A DNA stretch of 25,083 nt from Porphyromonadaceae bacterium UBA7180 (GTDB taxonomy: Bacteria > Bacteroidota > Bacteroidia > Bacteroidales > Muribaculaceae), in assembly GCA_002491165.1 (NCBI GenBank), contig DKVK01000032.1, positions 1-25,083 on the forward strand, in the 5' to 3' direction. Of the stretch, positions 1 through 8,453 are shown one piece after another. Both the position numbers and the translations under genes were made by a program. The notes beneath the pieces are model-generated. The model did no database searches. It saw only the letters and a program-made list of their open reading frames with translations, and was not told where the DNA came from. Numbering within the stretch: the first letter of the stretch is position 1; each line of letters begins with the position of its first letter.

Positions 1-30
1 ATTTGCATCGTCATCTGAGGTCTACAGACT

Positions 31-57
31 TGAGTGTACTCGCTGCAGACACACTCA
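31..57. repeat. Inverted repeat upstream of the first surface lipoprotein gene
   Basis: TGAGTGT at 31-37 and ACACTCA at 51-57 form a perfect 7-bp inverted repeat around a 13-nt centre, ending 31 bp before the first lipoprotein ATG. A smaller palindrome, GTC-TACA-GAC, lies at 20-29. There is no T-run, so it is not an obvious terminator. It could be an operator or a leader hairpin. I see no TAnnTTTG promoter box in 1-88, so the promoter may lie outside the window. Confidence 0.3.
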
Positions 58-88
58 GTGAAACACTACCTATAAAATACACAATCTT

Positions 89-2062
89 ATGAAAATGAAG
101 AAATTAGCTTTCCTCCCGCTTGCCATGCTCGGGGTGCTTGCATTTGCCTCCTGTTCGCAGGACGACGAACCGATAGCCGCCGGCAACGACGGAAACGTAA
201 ACCTCACCGTGTCGCTGCCGCAGGACATGGCCACGCGCCAGTTCTCCACCGGCATGAACGCAACACAGCTGCAATACGCAGTCTATGAAGCCGGTTCCAC
301 AACGCCGCTGCCCGTCATCAAGCAGGCCGACGGAGAAACCCTCGGCACCATAGGTACCGCCACGTTCGTGGAACTCAAAGCCACGGTAAGCCTCACGCTG
401 GCACGCTCCAAGGACTACAACATAGTCTTCTGGGCACAGGATCCCACGGTGAAAGCCTACACTTTCGACGCCGCCAAGCAGACGGTGACAACAAACTTCA
501 ACGGTGTTCCCGTGAACGACGACATTTATGACGCCTTCACCACCAACTACCGCACGGGCATCGTGACCGGCCCCATCAACCGTACCATCACCCTTTACCG
601 TCCCTTCGCGCAGATAAACGTGGGCACCAACGACGTGGCCGAAGCCGCGGCCGCCGGCCTCACCGTCAATACGGTAGACATCACGGTGCCTTCATATAAC
701 ACGCTTAACCTCGTCAGCGGAGAAGTGGGTGTTGACGGCAACTTCGACCAGACCGCCACAGTCCCCACTGCGGTCTACACCGCCGCAGCCCCGGCTACAG
801 CCGAGACTTTCCCCGTCGACGGCTACACTTACCTCTCTATGAACTATCTGCTCGTGCCCAAGGACAAATCGAGCGTCAACGTGCGCTTCTACGTCAATGC
901 CCAACCCACCGGCAGCACACTGACTGACCCGAGCGCAATGGGCGTCTACGAGAATGTACCGGTGCAGCGCAACTACCGCACCAACATCTACGGCGCCCTG
1001 CTCACCGACCCCGCAGTCTTCAACGTACAGATAGACCCGGCCTTCAATGTCCCCGACAACGATTATGACATCAAGGGATGGGACGGCACCGTCTCCGACA
1101 AGCTCGACAAGGATACCGACGGCAAGACGGTGCTCCTAAACGCGCCGCAGGACCTGGCCCTCTTCGCCCGGATGATGGAAGCCGGAACACTGGATCCCTC
1201 CACTCCCGTGAAGCTCAACGCCGACATGGACCTCAACTCCATAGAGTGGAAACCTATCAAGAACTACGCCGGCACGTTCGACGCGCAGGGCCATACCATC
1301 AAGAACCTGAGCATGACCACTTCGGCATCGTTCATGGGGCTTTTTGACCGGCTGAAAGGAAACGCCACGATCAAGAACCTTACAATAGAGAATGTAAATA
1401 TCGTGAACACTACAACAGATTCCGATACCGGAACCGGTGCAATTGCAGGAGACCCCTTTACCTCTTCTATCCAAAACGTTACTGTCAAAGGGAATATCTA
1501 CATTACCGCTTACCGCTATGTAGGCGCGATAGCCGGACATAACGCATACGGCACATATACCGGTCTGACCGTCGACGCCAATCCCGGCAGCTATGTGCGT
1601 TCCACCTCTACCTCGCAGGGCCTCCTCTCCGCTCCGGCACAGTGCGGCGGTGTGATAGGTTACTGCGGTGAAGGCGGCACTGTCTTCAAAGACATCACAA
1701 GCAACATCAACGTTATTGCCGACTCTTACGGAGCAGGCGGCATCTTCGGCACGCTTCAGAGCGGCAACCAGGTGACCGACTGCTCCTCGTCGGGCACTGT
1801 CACGCTGACCAAACCCATGAATGCAAAATATGCTCAGGCCATCGGCGGCATTGCCGGCGACTATATTCCCGGCAGCCGTATCGATGTCAACGGATGCACC
1901 TTTACAGGGACACTGAGTTCCAACGTCAACGGCACTCCGTTCACCGACTTCCTGAACGGCGGACTCGTAGGCATCTCCTACGGCGGACGTTCTGCCGGAG
2001 TGGGTGTGAACGCCACGGACCTCTACATCGACGGCGTGCAGAAACCCTATCCCGCCAACTGA
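89..2062 (+). CDS. Fimbrillin-like surface lipoprotein with GLUG-like C-terminal repeats
   Basis: The 657-residue product is a predicted outer-surface lipoprotein. It has a basic start, a hydrophobic stretch and a lipobox ending in Cys22 (FASC). The residues after it, S-Q-D-D-E, resemble the acidic lipoprotein export signal that sends Bacteroidota lipoproteins to the cell surface. Residues about 30-330 form a domain with RPFAQINVGT at 171-180 and NIYGALLT at 299-306, which I recall as the fimbrillin-related DUF6562 type. The C-terminal half has GLUG-like blocks (GTFDAQGHTIKNL, GAIAGH, GGVIGYCG, GGIFGTL, GGIAGDY, GGLVG), typical of adhesin-like extracellular regions. The next gene is a paralogue in the N-terminal half only. 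An in-frame ATG at 95 is an equally good start. Surface adhesion is inferred; no ligand can be named. Confidence 0.85.
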   Translation: MKMKKLAFLPLAMLGVLAFASCSQDDEPIAAGNDGNVNLTVSLPQDMATRQFSTGMNATQLQYAVYEAGSTTPLPVIKQADGETLGTIGTATFVELKATVSLTLARSKDYNIVFWAQDPTVKAYTFDAAKQTVTTNFNGVPVNDDIYDAFTTNYRTGIVTGPINRTITLYRPFAQINVGTNDVAEAAAAGLTVNTVDITVPSYNTLNLVSGEVGVDGNFDQTATVPTAVYTAAAPATAETFPVDGYTYLSMNYLLVPKDKSSVNVRFYVNAQPTGSTLTDPSAMGVYENVPVQRNYRTNIYGALLTDPAVFNVQIDPAFNVPDNDYDIKGWDGTVSDKLDKDTDGKTVLLNAPQDLALFARMMEAGTLDPSTPVKLNADMDLNSIEWKPIKNYAGTFDAQGHTIKNLSMTTSASFMGLFDRLKGNATIKNLTIENVNIVNTTTDSDTGTGAIAGDPFTSSIQNVTVKGNIYITAYRYVGAIAGHNAYGTYTGLTVDANPGSYVRSTSTSQGLLSAPAQCGGVIGYCGEGGTVFKDITSNINVIADSYGAGGIFGTLQSGNQVTDCSSSGTVTLTKPMNAKYAQAIGGIAGDYIPGSRIDVNGCTFTGTLSSNVNGTPFTDFLNGGLVGISYGGRSAGVGVNATDLYIDGVQKPYPAN

Positions 2063-2080
2063 CAAACCTTATCAAATATC

Positions 2081-2115
2081 AAAAAAGCGGACGGCCTTGA
2101 CACCGCCCGCTTTTT
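2081..2115. terminator. Rho-independent terminator after the first surface lipoprotein gene
   Basis: The stem AGCGGACGG / CCGCCCGCT has one A-C mismatch and the loop CCTTGACA. It is flanked by an A-run on the left and TTTTT on the right, so it can work in both directions. It lies 18 bp after the stop codon and is nearly identical to the terminator at 4246-4282. Confidence 0.85.
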
Positions 2116-2195
2116 ATGGAACACCCAATTATCAACCATAATATTGTATTTAACGCAATTTAACAAATCGGAGGGGTAAAACGGATTATTTTATC

Positions 2196-2203
2196 TAATT
2201 TTG
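2196..2203 (+). promoter_or_regulatory. Promoter -7 element for the second surface lipoprotein gene
   Basis: TAATTTTG matches the Bacteroidota -7 consensus TAnnTTTG, 33 bp before the ATG at 2237, in an AT-rich stretch. I see no good TTTG at the -33 position; GAGGGGTAAA stands there. The promoter may therefore need an activator. The rest of 2116-2236 holds nothing else I can identify. Confidence 0.5.
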
Positions 2204-2236
2204 TAAATTAAAGTAACTTAATTTAAATAATCCAAC

Positions 2237-4228
2237 ATGAAACAATCCACAACCCTGTCGCTTTTCGCCGCCGCAGCCCTTTTCGGACTTGCTTCCTGCT
2301 CGAGCGACGAACCCGCCGTCATTACCGGTAATGGCGCAGAAACTTTCACTATCTCGTTGCCTACGGAGCTTACCCGTGACTTCAACGACGGCCTGTCGGC
2401 CAAGAACCTTTACATCGCCGTCTATCCCAAAGGGGAAGGCAGTGCAACGGCGTCGCCACTGATATGCAGCTTCCCGACGGCTCTCGCCAATGAGACCCTG
2501 ATTTCCGGCGCCACGTTCAACGGCCTGACCGCCAACGTCACCATCCAGCTCGTGAAAGACCAGAGCTACGACGTGCTCTTCTTCGCCGAATCTTACACCG
2601 ACGGCACAGACGAGTGCCCCTACGCCTTCACTCCCGCCACACGCTCCATGAAGGTGACCTACGGCAAGATGGCCTGCAACAGCGACGCTCCCGACGCTTT
2701 CTATTACCACGGGGAAATCAAGGCCAGCGGCACGAACCACCCCATCGAGTTGCGCCGTCCCTTCGCACAGATCAACATCGGCACCGACGACTATGACACC
2801 GCCGTGAAAGCCGGCATGACCGTAACCTCCTCGGCCGTCACCTTCTCTAACCTCGCCGACACGTTCGACTTCGTCACCGGCGCCGCTACCGGCAATGCCG
2901 AGAACGTAGAGTTTGCGAACGCCGACATTCCCGCCGCCTCACAACCCTTCCCCACCGGCGCCGCAGGTCAGTACCGCTACCTGAATATGGCATACGTGCT
3001 TGTCGGCACAGGAACCGGCGACCAGGCCGTCATCAACAGCGTGCAGATGTCGCTCAACGAGGCAACGACTCCCTTTGCCACTTACACCAACATCCCGGCG
3101 AAGACCAACTTCCAAACCAACATCTACGGCTCGCTTCTCACCAACAAAGAGAACTTCACCGTCACCATCAACCCGGCCTTCGGCGGCGCGTATAACAACG
3201 GGCTGCTTGCCGTAGCCACCGAAGACGACTTCAAGGCCGCTGTTGCCGCCGGCAAAGACATCGTCCTCGCCAGCAACGTAAGCCTCACCGCTCCCGTCAC
3301 CATAGAGAAACCGATGACCATCGACCTCGGCACCAAAACCCTCAATATCGGCTCACAGAGTATCACCAACGCCGCCGGCAACGACCTGACTATCCAGGGC
3401 GACGGTGCAGTAATAGGCACGGTAAGGAATATGATTCAGAACAATGGCAACCTTACCGTAAAAGGAGGCCTTTTCTCAGTATCCACTTCCGACTATTTCA
3501 AGACAGCCATCTCGAATAATGCCGGAGGCACATGTACCATCGAAGACGGCACTTTCACAAGTGGCCGTGCGCCAATGTACAATCAGGGGACTATGGTAAT
3601 CAACGGCGGTTCTTTTACCACGACTTCCAATAACAGTGGCGATTCTTATATCCTTTACAATGACGTAATAGATCAAGCATCCCAGAATGCGAATATAACC
3701 GTCAACGGCGGTACATTTACCTCCTTGGGAGGCCCCGCTCTAATGATGAGGTCAAGCGGCATGCGTGGCGGCAAACTGACCTTTAACGGCGGAACAGTCT
3801 CTGCAAAGAACGGCTATGCTGTCAACGGCCAGTATTGTCCCGACATGACCATCACCGGCGGTACTTTCACCGGCGGGGGCGCCATGCAGGTCAACGCTTG
3901 CACCGTAAATATCTCAGGCGGTAACTTTATAGCCGGAAACTTCTATGCTCTCGGCCTCGACATCGAAAACCACTCAAGCACAAATTCGGTAGCCAATATC
4001 AGTGGCGGGTATTTCTTCACGACACCGAATTTCGCCACAATCTATTGTTCAAAGAGTGCCACCGCAAACATAACCGGCGGTTACTTCACCAACCTCTTCA
4101 AGGACAATAATAAGAACACCACGTGGCCGATAGCCGAAGGTTACGAAGCTGCACAGCTCACTCCTGCCCTGACGCAGACCATTGCCGGTGTACAATGCTC
4201 CTTCAACTATCAGGTAAAAGCCAAATAA
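2237..4228 (+). CDS. Fimbrillin-like surface lipoprotein with beta-helix C-terminus
   Basis: The 663-residue product has a lipoprotein signal with Cys21 (LASC) followed by S-S-D-E, consistent with surface export. Residues about 25-315 match the N-terminal domain of the preceding gene: RPFAQINIGT at 174-183 and NIYGSLLT at 295-302. From about residue 325 (TEDDFKAAVAAGKDIVLAS) it becomes a right-handed beta-helix, with at least nine turns marked by G-G/D-G followed by T/S/N/Y and F or V (GGLF, DGTF, GGSF, GGTF, GGTV, GGTF, GGNF, GGYF, GGYF). Pectate-lyase-like helices of this kind often bind or cut polysaccharides, but I see no catalytic set, so an adhesin or sugar-binding role is more likely. 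The 3' half is visibly richer in A and T than the 5' half, suggesting a mosaic origin. Upstream spacing and separate terminators argue for independent transcription. Confidence 0.85.
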   Translation: MKQSTTLSLFAAAALFGLASCSSDEPAVITGNGAETFTISLPTELTRDFNDGLSAKNLYIAVYPKGEGSATASPLICSFPTALANETLISGATFNGLTANVTIQLVKDQSYDVLFFAESYTDGTDECPYAFTPATRSMKVTYGKMACNSDAPDAFYYHGEIKASGTNHPIELRRPFAQINIGTDDYDTAVKAGMTVTSSAVTFSNLADTFDFVTGAATGNAENVEFANADIPAASQPFPTGAAGQYRYLNMAYVLVGTGTGDQAVINSVQMSLNEATTPFATYTNIPAKTNFQTNIYGSLLTNKENFTVTINPAFGGAYNNGLLAVATEDDFKAAVAAGKDIVLASNVSLTAPVTIEKPMTIDLGTKTLNIGSQSITNAAGNDLTIQGDGAVIGTVRNMIQNNGNLTVKGGLFSVSTSDYFKTAISNNAGGTCTIEDGTFTSGRAPMYNQGTMVINGGSFTTTSNNSGDSYILYNDVIDQASQNANITVNGGTFTSLGGPALMMRSSGMRGGKLTFNGGTVSAKNGYAVNGQYCPDMTITGGTFTGGGAMQVNACTVNISGGNFIAGNFYALGLDIENHSSTNSVANISGGYFFTTPNFATIYCSKSATANITGGYFTNLFKDNNKNTTWPIAEGYEAAQLTPALTQTIAGVQCSFNYQVKAK

Positions 4229-4245
4229 CACCAATCCCTCAAATA

Positions 4246-4282
4246 TAAAAAAGCGGACGGCCTTGACGCCGCCCGCTCTTTT
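4246..4282. terminator. Bidirectional terminator between convergent genes
   Basis: The stem AGCGGACGG / CCGCCCGCT has the loop CCTTGACG, with A-runs on the left and CTTTTT-like sequence on the right. It ends the plus-strand lipoprotein gene. Read on the minus strand it has a clean T-run, so it can also stop transcription from the gene at 4418-4885. It differs from the terminator at 2081-2115 at only a few positions. Confidence 0.85.
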
Positions 4283-4348
4283 ATGGTTCCGTATCACGAA
4301 AGGCACGCAGAAAAAATAGCGCAAGGTCGAACCGCGGAGTCAAGGGGG

Positions 4349-4368
4349 CGGAGACCTCCCGGTCTCCG
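4349..4368. repeat. Perfect 8-bp hairpin downstream of the small secreted protein gene
   Basis: CGGAGACC and GGTCTCCG enclose a 4-nt loop (TCCC). There is no T-run on either side, so it is not a standard terminator. It could stabilise the 3' end of the minus-strand mRNA. The rest of 4283-4417 shows nothing I recognise. Confidence 0.4.
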
Positions 4369-4417
4369 TGCCGCGTCTGGTGCCGCGCCTGCCCGGCAGT
4401 ATTTGTGCCTTCAGGAA

Positions 4418-4885
4418 TCAATAATCCCAGTAGTAGTTAACGTTCGGTTTTTCCGCGAAGATGCGAGAGTTGCCCTCTATCACATATTTTACTGCAAGGG
4501 CGTCGGCGCCGGGATTGTAGCTTATCTCAAAGAAAGTAGAACCCATGTTGTGCTGTTCGCCGCCCATGGTATAATAATTCCAGTTTGAAAACTCAACCGG
4601 AGTCTGTGTCTGGAAATAGCGCGCCATGGTGTTGTAGCGCGACTGTCCCAACAGCTTTACGAGGCGCGCCTTCAGCGCCGGCTTTTTCAGAAGGTTAATC
4701 TCGTAGGGATATTTCCCCACCGATGATTGGAAAATCGAGTTCAGGGAGGCGTTGGAGGTCTGCCTCCGATGCTTGGCCTTGGTGGTTTTGCGCGTCTTGG
4801 CCGCCAGCGACGACTCATGCGTGAAAGAGCCGGCACCTCCGCAAAGGAGCGCCAACGCCGCGACCGCTAAGATGGATTTCTTCAT
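4418..4885 (-). CDS. Small secreted protein of unknown function
   Basis: I do not recognise this 155-residue protein. It has an N-terminal signal-like stretch (MKKSILAVAALALLCGGAGS) with no convincing lipobox, so cleavage by signal peptidase I is likely and the product would be periplasmic or secreted. A basic, low-complexity linker follows (KTRKTTKAKHRRQ). The remainder is a compact domain rich in Tyr, Asn and Phe, with blocks RYNTMARYFQTQTPVEFSNW and FFEISYNPGADALAVKYVIE, ending NVNYYWDY. The beta-strand-like alternation near the end suggests a small beta-rich fold. It is transcribed alone, convergent with the surface lipoprotein gene, from a plausible promoter at 4920-4953. No function is proposed. 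Confidence 0.75.
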   Translation of the reverse strand: MKKSILAVAALALLCGGAGSFTHESSLAAKTRKTTKAKHRRQTSNASLNSIFQSSVGKYPYEINLLKKPALKARLVKLLGQSRYNTMARYFQTQTPVEFSNWNYYTMGGEQHNMGSTFFEISYNPGADALAVKYVIEGNSRIFAEKPNVNYYWDY

Positions 4886-4919
4886 ATTCGTAGATTATTT
4901 TTATAATTCAGTGAAAGTA

Positions 4920-4953
4920 CAAATTTACAAAATAATTTTAGATTTCCGGCAAA
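4920..4953 (-). promoter_or_regulatory. Probable promoter of the small secreted protein gene
   Basis: On the minus strand TAAATTTG (4927 to 4920) matches TAnnTTTG, and TTTG (4953 to 4950) lies 22 bp upstream, slightly wider than the usual 19-21 bp. The predicted transcript starts about 30 nt before the ATG at 4885. Confidence 0.5.
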
Positions 4954-5021
4954 CTTTCATCGAAAAAAATATTGTCGCATCAATTCGTGAGAGTCGGGGG
5001 GGTTATTGTGCTTCTTAAGCC

Positions 5022-5066
5022 AATGTTATTGATGTTACGGATGTGGCGGATGTTACGGATGTGACT
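5022..5066. repeat. Five 9-bp tandem repeats
   Basis: The stretch reads as five consecutive 9-mers: AATGTTATT, GATGTTACG, GATGTGGCG, GATGTTACG, GATGTGACT. The middle copies are well conserved. It lies between a minus-strand promoter (4920-4953) and the yebC terminator, in DNA without a gene. It could be a protein-binding array or a slippage-prone minisatellite. Confidence 0.7.
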
Positions 5067-5111
5067 TATAAGATCTATAAAAGGGCCGGTGTATATGCGC
5101 CCTAAAACAAC

Positions 5112-5139
5112 GAGAGTGAGCCGCGGAGGGCTCACTCTC
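5112..5139 (-). terminator. Terminator of the pheT-yebC operon
   Basis: GAGAGTGAGCC and GGCTCACTCTC make a perfect 11-bp stem with a 6-nt loop. On the minus strand it is followed by GTTGTTTTAG, a modest T-run, and it begins about 20 bp after the yebC stop codon. Confidence 0.75.
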
Positions 5140-5160
5140 TTATATACGGGCGGAGACGGT

Positions 5161-5883
5161 TCAGTCTTCCTCTTTCATGTTGTGGAAGACGTTCTGCACG
5201 TCTTCGTCTTCCTCGAATTTCTCAAGCAGTTTCTCTATGGATTCGCGCTGTTCGGGAGTCACCTCCTTATAGTCGGTGGGGATGCGTTCGAACTCGGCCG
5301 AAACTATCTCGAAACCGTTCTCTTCCAGATACTTCTGGATGGCGGCAAACTGGTCGAATGCGCCGTAAACGCACCATTCCTCATCCCCCTCCTCGGCTTC
5401 GAGTTCTGCCTCGAAGTCCATCAGGCTGAGTTCCAGTTCGTCGTGGTCGACGGCCTCGTTGGGCTTGATGTGGAACACGCTCTTGTGGTTGAAGAGGAAC
5501 GAGAGCGAGCCGGAAGTGCCGAGCGAGCCGCCGTGTTTGTTGAAGTATGAGCGCACGTTTGCCACGGTGCGCTGGTTGTTGTCGGTAGCGGTTTCCACAA
5601 CGATGGCGATTCCGTGGGGACCGTATCCTTCGTAAACTATTTCCTTGTAGTCGCCGGCATCCTTTTCGGTAGCCTTTTTGATGGCGCGCTCCACGGTATC
5701 CTTGGGCATGTTGGCGGCCTTGGCGTTCTGCATCAGCACACGCAGACGCGGGTTCATGTCGGGGTCGGGGCCCCCGGCTTTTGCCGCGATGGTGATTTCT
5801 TTACCGATGCGTGTGAACGTCCGCGACATGTTGCCCCAGCGTTTCAGCTTGCGCGCTTTGCGATATTCAAATGCTCTTCCCAT
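5161..5883 (-). CDS. yebC: YebC/PmpR family protein
   Basis: This 240-residue protein is a full-length YebC/TACO1 family member. The family hallmark GRAFEYRKARKLKRW-type N-terminus is followed by FTRIGKEITIAAKAGG and NPRLRVLMQNAKAANMPKD. The central block YEGYGPHGIAIVVETATDN and the glycine-rich SYFNKHGGSLGTSGS are also typical. The family was long called a transcriptional regulator; more recent work on YebC and TACO1 points to a ribosome-associated factor that helps translate difficult stretches such as polyproline. It follows pheT by 43 bp on the same strand and shares its terminator, so the two are probably co-transcribed, in keeping with a translation role. The C-terminus is strongly acidic (EEDEDVQNVFHNMKEED). 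Identity is secure; the exact molecular role is from family knowledge. Confidence 0.95.
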   Translation of the reverse strand: MGRAFEYRKARKLKRWGNMSRTFTRIGKEITIAAKAGGPDPDMNPRLRVLMQNAKAANMPKDTVERAIKKATEKDAGDYKEIVYEGYGPHGIAIVVETATDNNQRTVANVRSYFNKHGGSLGTSGSLSFLFNHKSVFHIKPNEAVDHDELELSLMDFEAELEAEEGDEEWCVYGAFDQFAAIQKYLEENGFEIVSAEFERIPTDYKEVTPEQRESIEKLLEKFEEDEDVQNVFHNMKEED

Positions 5884-5926
5884 GTTTTATGTGTCAGGTA
5901 TGTTATTTTTGTATTGTTGTTGTCTG

Positions 5927-8422
5927 TTATCTGAGTTCTGCGCCGAGGTTTTTCTCCAGCGCGGCTATGATTTTCTTCATCACGCCGTCTATCTGCTTGT
6001 CCACGAGTGTCTTTTCGTCGTCCTGGAGCGTCATGGCCACGGCGTAGGATTTCTTCCCTTCGGGCACTCCCTTCCCCTCGTACACGTCGAAGAGGACGAC
6101 ATCGCGCAGCAGCTTGCCGCCGGCTTTGCGTATAATCTGTTCCACCTGCGCGAAGCTGACGTTCTTGTCGAGCAGCAATGCGAGGTCACGCTTCACCGGG
6201 TGAGCCTTGGGGAGCGGCTTGAAGAGGGTTTCGCTCTTGGCGGCCAGTTGCATGAGCGGTTTCCACGCCAGGTCGGCATAGGCCACGGGCTGTTCTATCT
6301 CGAAGCGTTTCAGCACCGGGTTGCGCACTGCACCAAGCGATGCGAGGCGTTTGCCCGAGCGCGTGGAGATGTCGAGGCGAACGCTGAAGAGGTCGTCGGC
6401 GCCCTGGGAGTATTGCAGCATACCTTCAGCGATGCCGAGGCGCCGCAGGATATTCTCCACAATCCCCTTGAGGGTGAAGACGTCCATCTCGGCCGGTTTC
6501 GTGTTCCATGTGGCACGCGAGGTGTTGCCCGTCAGCCACAGGGCGAGGCGCATCTCCTCGCCGAAGGGAGCCAGCGGATGTTCCTTCGTTATCTCCTTCT
6601 TCGGGTCGAGGGCGTAGATGTTGCCGAACTCGTAGAGACGCAGGTCGGTGAGGCGGCGGTTGATATTGTGGGCCAACGATTCCAGACCCCCGTAAAGCAA
6701 CGTGGCGCGCATCGTGCTCAGCTCGTTGCTGAGCGGGTTCATCACCTTGACGCACTCCGCGGCCTTGAAGGTGGAGCCTTCATCGTCATTGTAATAGGCG
6801 GCCGAGGACAGCGAGTTATTCATTATCTCGTTGAAGCCCTGAGCCGTGAGCTGCTCCGAAACCATGTTCTGCATGGCGTAGGAAAAATCGGTCATCCCCT
6901 TGTGCGAGAGGTTGGCGTGCATTTCCGAGGAGATTTCCACGTTGTTGTAGCCGTAGACGCGCAGGATTTCCTCCACAACGTCGCAGGGGCGCGTCACGTC
7001 CACACGGTATGTGGGGACGAGCAGTTTCAGCTCCTCATCCGTGCTTTCCGGCAGGATTTCTATTTCGAGCGAGGTGAGGATACGCTTGATGAGCGGCACG
7101 GGTATCTCTTTGCCGATAAGGCGGTTGCAGTAGTCTATCGAGAGCGAGACGGGGAACTTGGCCACCGGCTCGGGATAAGCGTCGGAGACCTCGCCGCAAA
7201 TTTCGCCGCCGGCCAGCTCCTTGATGAGCGAGGCGGCCAGTTCGGCGGCATAGACGGTGATGTTGGGGTCGGTGCCGCGTTCGTAGCGGAACGAGGCATC
7301 AGTATTAAGGCCGTGGCGGCGTGCCGTGCGGCGAACGCGTGTGGGGTTGAAATAAGCGCTTTCGATGAAGACGTCGGTTGTCTCCCCGGTGACGCCCGAG
7401 TCGAGGCCGCCGAACACTCCGGCGATACACATCGGCTTCTCGGCGTCGCAGATCATCAGGTCGCTCTCGTCGAGGGTGTGTTCCACACCGTCGAGGGTGG
7501 TGAACTTTGTGCCCGAGGGACACGTACGCACCACTATCTTGCCGCCGGCTACGCGGTTGAGGTCGAAGCAGTGGAGCGGCTGCCCGAGGCCGAGAAGCAC
7601 GAAGTTGGTGATGTCCACGATATTATTGATGGGTCGTTGTCCGGCGGCGGCAAGCAGGTTGCGCAACCATTCGGGCGACTCGGCCACCTTGACGCCACGC
7701 ACGGTGACGCCGCTGTATCGCGGACAGCCCTGCTTGTCTTCCACCTCCACGGGCGTTGCGCCGTCGGAGCGGTCGGGGGCGAAGTCAGCCTCGTCGCGGA
7801 GGCGGAGCTCCGGCATACGGGCCTGGGGGTCGGTCTCGTAGCTATGGCGCGCCAGGTAGGCTTTCAGGTCGCGTGCCACGCCGTAGTGGCTGGCGCCGTC
7901 AACGCGGTTGGGAGTGAGTTCCACTTCCAGCATATAGTCGCTCTCCACATTGAAGTAGCTTGCGGCGTCGGTGCCGGGCTTGATGCCGTCCGGAAGCACC
8001 ATGATGCCGTCGTGCGAGGCACCGAGACCTATCTCGTCTTCAGCGCATATCATTCCAAACGACTCCACGCCGCGCATCTTCGACTTCTTGATGACGAACT
8101 CTTTATCGCCGTCATAGAGGCGAGTGCCGATGGTAGCCACCACCACGTTCTGTCCGGCGGCTACGTTCGGGGCGCCGCAGACTATCTGCAACGGCTCGGG
8201 ACCGCCCACGTCGACTGTGGTGATGTGCAGATGGTCGGAATCCGGGTGGGGGATGCAGGTCAGCACATGGCCGATTTTCAGGCCGCGGAGACCGCCCTTC
8301 ACGGTTTCTACCTCCTCCACATGGTCACATTCCAGCCCCAGGGAGGTGAGAGCGGCGGCAAGTTCCTTTGCCGTCATATCGAAATCGATGTAGCGTTTAA
8401 GCCACTTTAATGATATATTCAT
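5927..8422 (-). CDS. pheT: Phenylalanine--tRNA ligase beta subunit
   Basis: The 831-residue product is the beta chain of the alpha2-beta2 enzyme that charges tRNA-Phe. It begins MNISLKWLKRYIDFDMTAKELA, followed by an OB-fold tRNA-binding (EMAP-like) domain around residues 40-155 (LKIGHVLTCIPHPDSDHLHI, CGAPNVAAGQNVVVA). B3/B4 editing-domain blocks follow (NNIVDITNFVLLGLGQPLHCFD), then the B5 domain, a catalytic-core-like region (ETTDVFIESAYFNPTRVRRTARRHGLNTDASFRYERG) and a C-terminal ferredoxin-like anticodon-binding domain (KPLPKAHPVKRDLALLLD). Length and order are normal. The alpha-subunit gene pheS is not in the window, so pheS and pheT are unlinked here. A good promoter (8526-8557) and a roughly 95-nt structured leader precede it, and yebC follows. 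Confidence 0.97.
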   Translation of the reverse strand: MNISLKWLKRYIDFDMTAKELAAALTSLGLECDHVEEVETVKGGLRGLKIGHVLTCIPHPDSDHLHITTVDVGGPEPLQIVCGAPNVAAGQNVVVATIGTRLYDGDKEFVIKKSKMRGVESFGMICAEDEIGLGASHDGIMVLPDGIKPGTDAASYFNVESDYMLEVELTPNRVDGASHYGVARDLKAYLARHSYETDPQARMPELRLRDEADFAPDRSDGATPVEVEDKQGCPRYSGVTVRGVKVAESPEWLRNLLAAAGQRPINNIVDITNFVLLGLGQPLHCFDLNRVAGGKIVVRTCPSGTKFTTLDGVEHTLDESDLMICDAEKPMCIAGVFGGLDSGVTGETTDVFIESAYFNPTRVRRTARRHGLNTDASFRYERGTDPNITVYAAELAASLIKELAGGEICGEVSDAYPEPVAKFPVSLSIDYCNRLIGKEIPVPLIKRILTSLEIEILPESTDEELKLLVPTYRVDVTRPCDVVEEILRVYGYNNVEISSEMHANLSHKGMTDFSYAMQNMVSEQLTAQGFNEIMNNSLSSAAYYNDDEGSTFKAAECVKVMNPLSNELSTMRATLLYGGLESLAHNINRRLTDLRLYEFGNIYALDPKKEITKEHPLAPFGEEMRLALWLTGNTSRATWNTKPAEMDVFTLKGIVENILRRLGIAEGMLQYSQGADDLFSVRLDISTRSGKRLASLGAVRNPVLKRFEIEQPVAYADLAWKPLMQLAAKSETLFKPLPKAHPVKRDLALLLDKNVSFAQVEQIIRKAGGKLLRDVVLFDVYEGKGVPEGKKSYAVAMTLQDDEKTLVDKQIDGVMKKIIAALEKNLGAELR

Positions 8423-8453
8423 AGCCTAAGAGTTAAATTCAAAAACAAGTGGT

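Noticed and set aside
20..57. Invertible promoter for phase variation of the surface lipoprotein
   Set aside because: The inverted repeats are only 7 bp and 13 bp apart, with no promoter between them and no recombinase gene in the window.
5678..8410. A 910-residue open frame on the plus strand opposite pheT
   Set aside because: pheT on the other strand is unmistakable along the whole stretch. The antisense frame is open because of GC-rich codon bias, and its product is a His/Val/Gly-rich string without domains.
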